This document shows positions 63,368 to 64,000 of a DNA stretch of 64,000 nt, piece after piece. The position numbers were made by a program, and so were the translations under genes. This DNA comes from an uncultured bacterium. Its GTDB lineage: Bacteria > Planctomycetota > UBA1135 > GCA-002686595. Below the pieces are notes generated by a model, which was given only the letters and a program-made list of their open reading frames with translations, searched no databases and was not told the origin of the DNA. How positions within the stretch are numbered: position 1 is the first letter of the stretch; every line of letters starts with the position of its first letter. Location: contig CADEGS010000002.1 of assembly GCA_902826945.1 (NCBI GenBank), positions 52,475-116,474 on the forward strand, given 5' to 3'.

Positions 63368-64000
63368 CGGGGAGCGAGCGGCTCGACCCGATCCCCCGGC
63401 GCGCCGCCGCCGGCGCCCTCTGGCACCCCCGCCTCGATCGCGCGCCCGCCGCTCACGTAGCCGTGGAAGCGCATCGGGATGCCCTCGCCCCGCCCCGGCG
63501 CGGGCGCGTCCTGCAGGTGCACCAGCAGGGCCGCGTCGCGCCGGGTCGAGCCCGCGGCGGAGTCGCCCAGGCGCGCCAGCACCTGGCCCGCGCGCACGCT
63601 CTCCCCCGGGCGCGCGACGAGGCTCCCCTGGCGCAGGTTGGCGAGCACGAGGTACTCGCCCGGCGCGACCGCGAGCACGGCGTGGTTCCCGAACGGCGTG
63701 CGGCCGGCGTCCGCGCCGTCCCGCAGCTCGTCCTGCGCGGCGATCACGGTCGCGTCGCAGGGGGCGAGCACCGCCCTCCCCTCCTCGCCCTGCTCGTCGG
63801 GCACCAGCGCGAAGCCGTAGCGCCGCGCCGGCGAGTAGGCGAGCGCGTTGCGCGCCGCGCGCTCCCCGCCCCAGCGCACGCGCCAGGCGCCCTCGCAGGG
63901 CAGGCGGAAGCGGACCGCGCTCGGACGCGTCGCGTGCGACGAGGGGTAGGGGAACGGCAGCGAGAGGACGAAGAGCGAGCCGGCCAGGACGCCGAGCGGC
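63364..64000 (-). CDS. Partial M23-like (LytM) protein with altered active site
   Basis: The frame is open to the right edge, so the N-terminus is missing. About 212 residues are visible. SSHATRPSAVRFRLPCEGAW, then WRVRWGGERAARN and YGFALVPDEQGEEG, lead into an M23-type beta domain (GNHAVLAVAPGEYLVLANLR, then VRAGQVLARLGDS, LLVHLQD). The zinc ligands of active M23 peptidases (HLxxG, HLHF) are altered here (LANLRQG, LLVHLQ), so it is probably a non-catalytic binding domain of the EnvC/NlpD kind. Its last residues overlap the fusA promoter. Confidence 0.65.
   Translation of the reverse strand, partial: PLGVLAGSLFVLSLPFPYPSSHATRPSAVRFRLPCEGAWRVRWGGERAARNALAYSPARRYGFALVPDEQGEEGRAVLAPCDATVIAAQDELRDGADAGRTPFGNHAVLAVAPGEYLVLANLRQGSLVARPGESVRAGQVLARLGDSAAGSTRRDAALLVHLQDAPAPGRGEGIPMRFHGYVSGGRAIEAGVPEGAGGGAPGDRVEPLAPR

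Overview
The window is very GC-rich (by eye about three quarters G+C) and almost fully coding, with genes on both strands and many 1-4 bp start/stop overlaps. Gene content fits a free-living Gram-negative-type bacterium, most likely a Planctomycetota member. The pointers are a sigma factor fused to a membrane segment and carboxypeptidase-regulatory-like repeats, a cytochrome c / copper-monooxygenase-like / TPR protein, prepilin-like proteins, HEAT-repeat exported proteins and an M23-like protein. Myxococcota is the main alternative. No rRNA, tRNA, CRISPR array, IS transposase or phage gene was seen.

Layout. 1-3.2 kb: end of a regulatory-domain protein, a CpsD/CapB-type ATPase, a HEAT-like exported protein. 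3.3-7.0 kb: three-gene acyl-CoA carboxylase operon (biotin carboxylase, carboxyltransferase, biotin carrier). 7.0-10.5 kb: ispH with a lipoprotein gene, an SGNH hydrolase, acpS, a CoA-binding protein. 10.5-14 kb: M1 peptidase, endonuclease III, a small zincin. 14.2-18 kb: membrane protein, then trmL-rlmD-small zinc protein-yqgE. 18-23.4 kb: dinB, a GH1 glycosidase, the sigma-factor fusion. 23.5-28.4 kb: small membrane proteins and a four-gene prepilin/HEAT operon. 28.5-44.5 kb: surface-glycan island, with a radical SAM and capsule-type transferase pair, an opposing seven-gene operon resembling nonulosonic (pseudaminic-type) acid synthesis plus sulfotransferase, and two giant family-2 glycosyltransferases. 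44.6-48.5 kb: SMP-30 protein, cytochrome/copper/TPR protein, a lipid-free exported protein. 48.7-53 kb: dnaE2 and a four-repeat Myb/SANT-like regulator. 53.2-64 kb: orphan ptsI, coiled-coil membrane protein, tex, a DJ-1-like and a beta-propeller protein, fusA, and an M23-like protein cut by the window end.

The glycan genes, the CpsD-like ATPase and the sulfotransferase suggest a sulfated, acidic-sugar-bearing surface polymer. dinB and dnaE2 share a 10-base promoter sequence, and nth also has a promoter-proximal start, which hints at co-ordinated DNA-damage functions. Several genes start exactly six bases after a TANNNT box with no Shine-Dalgarno, suggesting leaderless transcription.

The most unusual non-coding signals are a ~118-base chain of short hairpins present twice, each copy folding the stop codon of the preceding gene into its first stem, and a 151-bp element with 22-bp perfect inverted ends beside nth.
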